Source: Permianibacter fluminis (GTDB lineage Bacteria > Pseudomonadota > Gammaproteobacteria > Enterobacterales > Permianibacteraceae). From it: 64,000 bases of DNA. The DNA lies in the NCBI RefSeq assembly GCF_013179735.1, contig NZ_JABMEG010000001.1:558001-622000 (forward strand). The letters run 5' to 3'. The translations under genes were made by a program, and so were the position numbers. This document shows, piece by piece, positions 63,360-64,000 of the stretch (positions within the stretch are counted from its first letter, which is position 1; every line of letters starts with the position of its first letter). The notes beneath the pieces were generated by a model that had not been told where the DNA came from, made no database searches, and worked only from the letters and a program-made list of their open reading frames with translations.

Positions 63360-64000
63360 TCAGCCAGCGGACGGCGTTGCCTGCGGCATCGGTTGCAACA
63401 TCCAGTCAACGGCCGCTTGCGCATGCAGCGCCGTTGAATCGAACTGCGGCAGGCGGGTGTCGCCCGGTTGGATCAACATGGTGATTTCGGTGCAGCCGAG
63501 GATCACGCCCTGGCCGCCGGCCTCGCCGTGACGCTGAATGATCTCAAGGTAGCGTTGCTTCGATTCCGGGCGAACCACACCAAGACAGAGTTCCTGATAA
63601 ATGATCCGGTGAATGTCTTCCCGCTCCGCGGCATCCGGAATCAATAACTCAACACCAAATAGCCGCTGCATGCGCTCGCGGTAAAACGCCTGCTCCATGG
63701 TGAAGCGGGTGGCCAGTAGCAGCACGCGGTTCAGACCGGCACGCTGAATGGCCTGCGCGGTGGCATCGACGATGTGCAACAGCGGTATCGTGGTCGCGGA
63801 GCTGATCTGATCGGCGACTTTGTGCATGGTGTTGGTACACAGCAGCAGGGCCTCGGCACCCGCGCGCTGCAGCGATTGTCCGGCCGTCGCCAGAATCTGG
63901 CCAGCACCGTCCCAGTCGCCGGTGCGTTGACGCTGCTCGATGTCGGCAAAGTCAACGCTGTACAACAGACATTGCGCGGAATGCAAACCACCAAGGCGGT
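63360..64000 (-). CDS. Aspartate/glutamate racemase family protein (5' end cut by window)
   Basis: About 213 residues are visible; the frame runs on past position 64000, so the N-terminus is missing. RLGGLHSAQCLLYSVDFADIE near the edge belongs to the early part of the family. The two catalytic Cys are in LLCTNTMH and LGCTEI. It interconverts L- and D-amino acids, probably Asp or Glu (YgeA/RacD type). Convergent with the GspE-like gene, eight bases apart. Confidence 0.88.
   Translation of the reverse strand, partial: RLGGLHSAQCLLYSVDFADIEQRQRTGDWDGAGQILATAGQSLQRAGAEALLLCTNTMHKVADQISSATTIPLLHIVDATAQAIQRAGLNRVLLLATRFTMEQAFYRERMQRLFGVELLIPDAAEREDIHRIIYQELCLGVVRPESKQRYLEIIQRHGEAGGQGVILGCTEITMLIQPGDTRLPQFDSTALHAQAAVDWMLQPMPQATPSAG

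Overview
The window reads as chromosomal DNA of a free-living, GC-rich gammaproteobacterium. The evidence is the gene repertoire: TonB-dependent uptake, a CysTWA/Sbp sulfate importer, EgtB/EgtD, Uup, a type VI secretion accessory pair, and two GGDEF cyclases. No tRNA, rRNA, CRISPR array, integrase or transposase gene was recognised. Two stretches, about 25.5-26.6 kb and 46.5-47.8 kb, are clearly more AT-rich than the rest and look acquired.

Layout. 0-3 kb: tail of an unidentified gene with its terminator, a secreted protein with a possible C-terminal sorting signal, then a divergent FHA (TagH-like) and PP2C phosphatase pair typical of type VI secretion control. 3-10 kb: a LigB/DODA-type dioxygenase, a P-type cation ATPase, the ABC-F protein Uup and a lone periplasmic binding protein. 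10-12.5 kb: a MerR/TipAS regulator with a textbook MerR operator, driving itself and a MATE efflux pump. 12.5-16 kb: a membrane TPR-GGDEF cyclase, a YaiI-family protein whose 3' end is duplicated downstream, and a PEP-CTERM-like secreted protein. 16-20 kb: sulfate operon sbp-cysT-cysW-cysA.

20-31.6 kb: small genes, a second lone binding protein, gamma-glutamyltranspeptidase, a TlpA-like thioredoxin, an AT-rich TonB-C-like protein, and an iron operon (cupredoxin, FTR1 permease, outer-membrane-like protein) behind a sigma70 promoter overlapped by a Fur-like palindrome. A TyrA-ACT prephenate dehydrogenase and a DUF3422 membrane protein follow. 31.9-34.1 kb: the ergothioneine pair egtB-egtD. 34-48 kb: mostly minus-strand metabolic and hypothetical genes (two secreted amidohydrolases, a CadC-like TPR regulator, EthD, LMW phosphatase-like, FMN reductase, an AGDEF cyclase), interrupted by REP-like repeats and a small AT-rich island holding a DUF6980-like protein and a NYN-LOTUS protein. 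48-51 kb: an AtoE-family transporter and a sulfatase-fold transferase.

52.5-60.3 kb is the most interesting block. A secreted cyanophycinase-like S51 peptidase is translationally coupled to an ion-channel-like protein on the minus strand. On the plus strand lie a 24-residue ORF with a near-perfect ribosome binding site, a TonB-dependent receptor, a YfcC/DcuC-type carboxylate transporter and an IadA-like isoaspartyl dipeptidase. Together they suggest a scavenging route for cyanophycin or other beta-aspartyl peptides: cleave outside, import, split dipeptides inside. The IadA-like enzyme keeps the substrate-recognition residues but has lost one metal-binding histidine and carries Glu in place of the carboxylated lysine. 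60-64 kb: a secreted repeat protein, a GspE/PilB-type ATPase, and an Asp/Glu racemase-family gene cut by the window edge.
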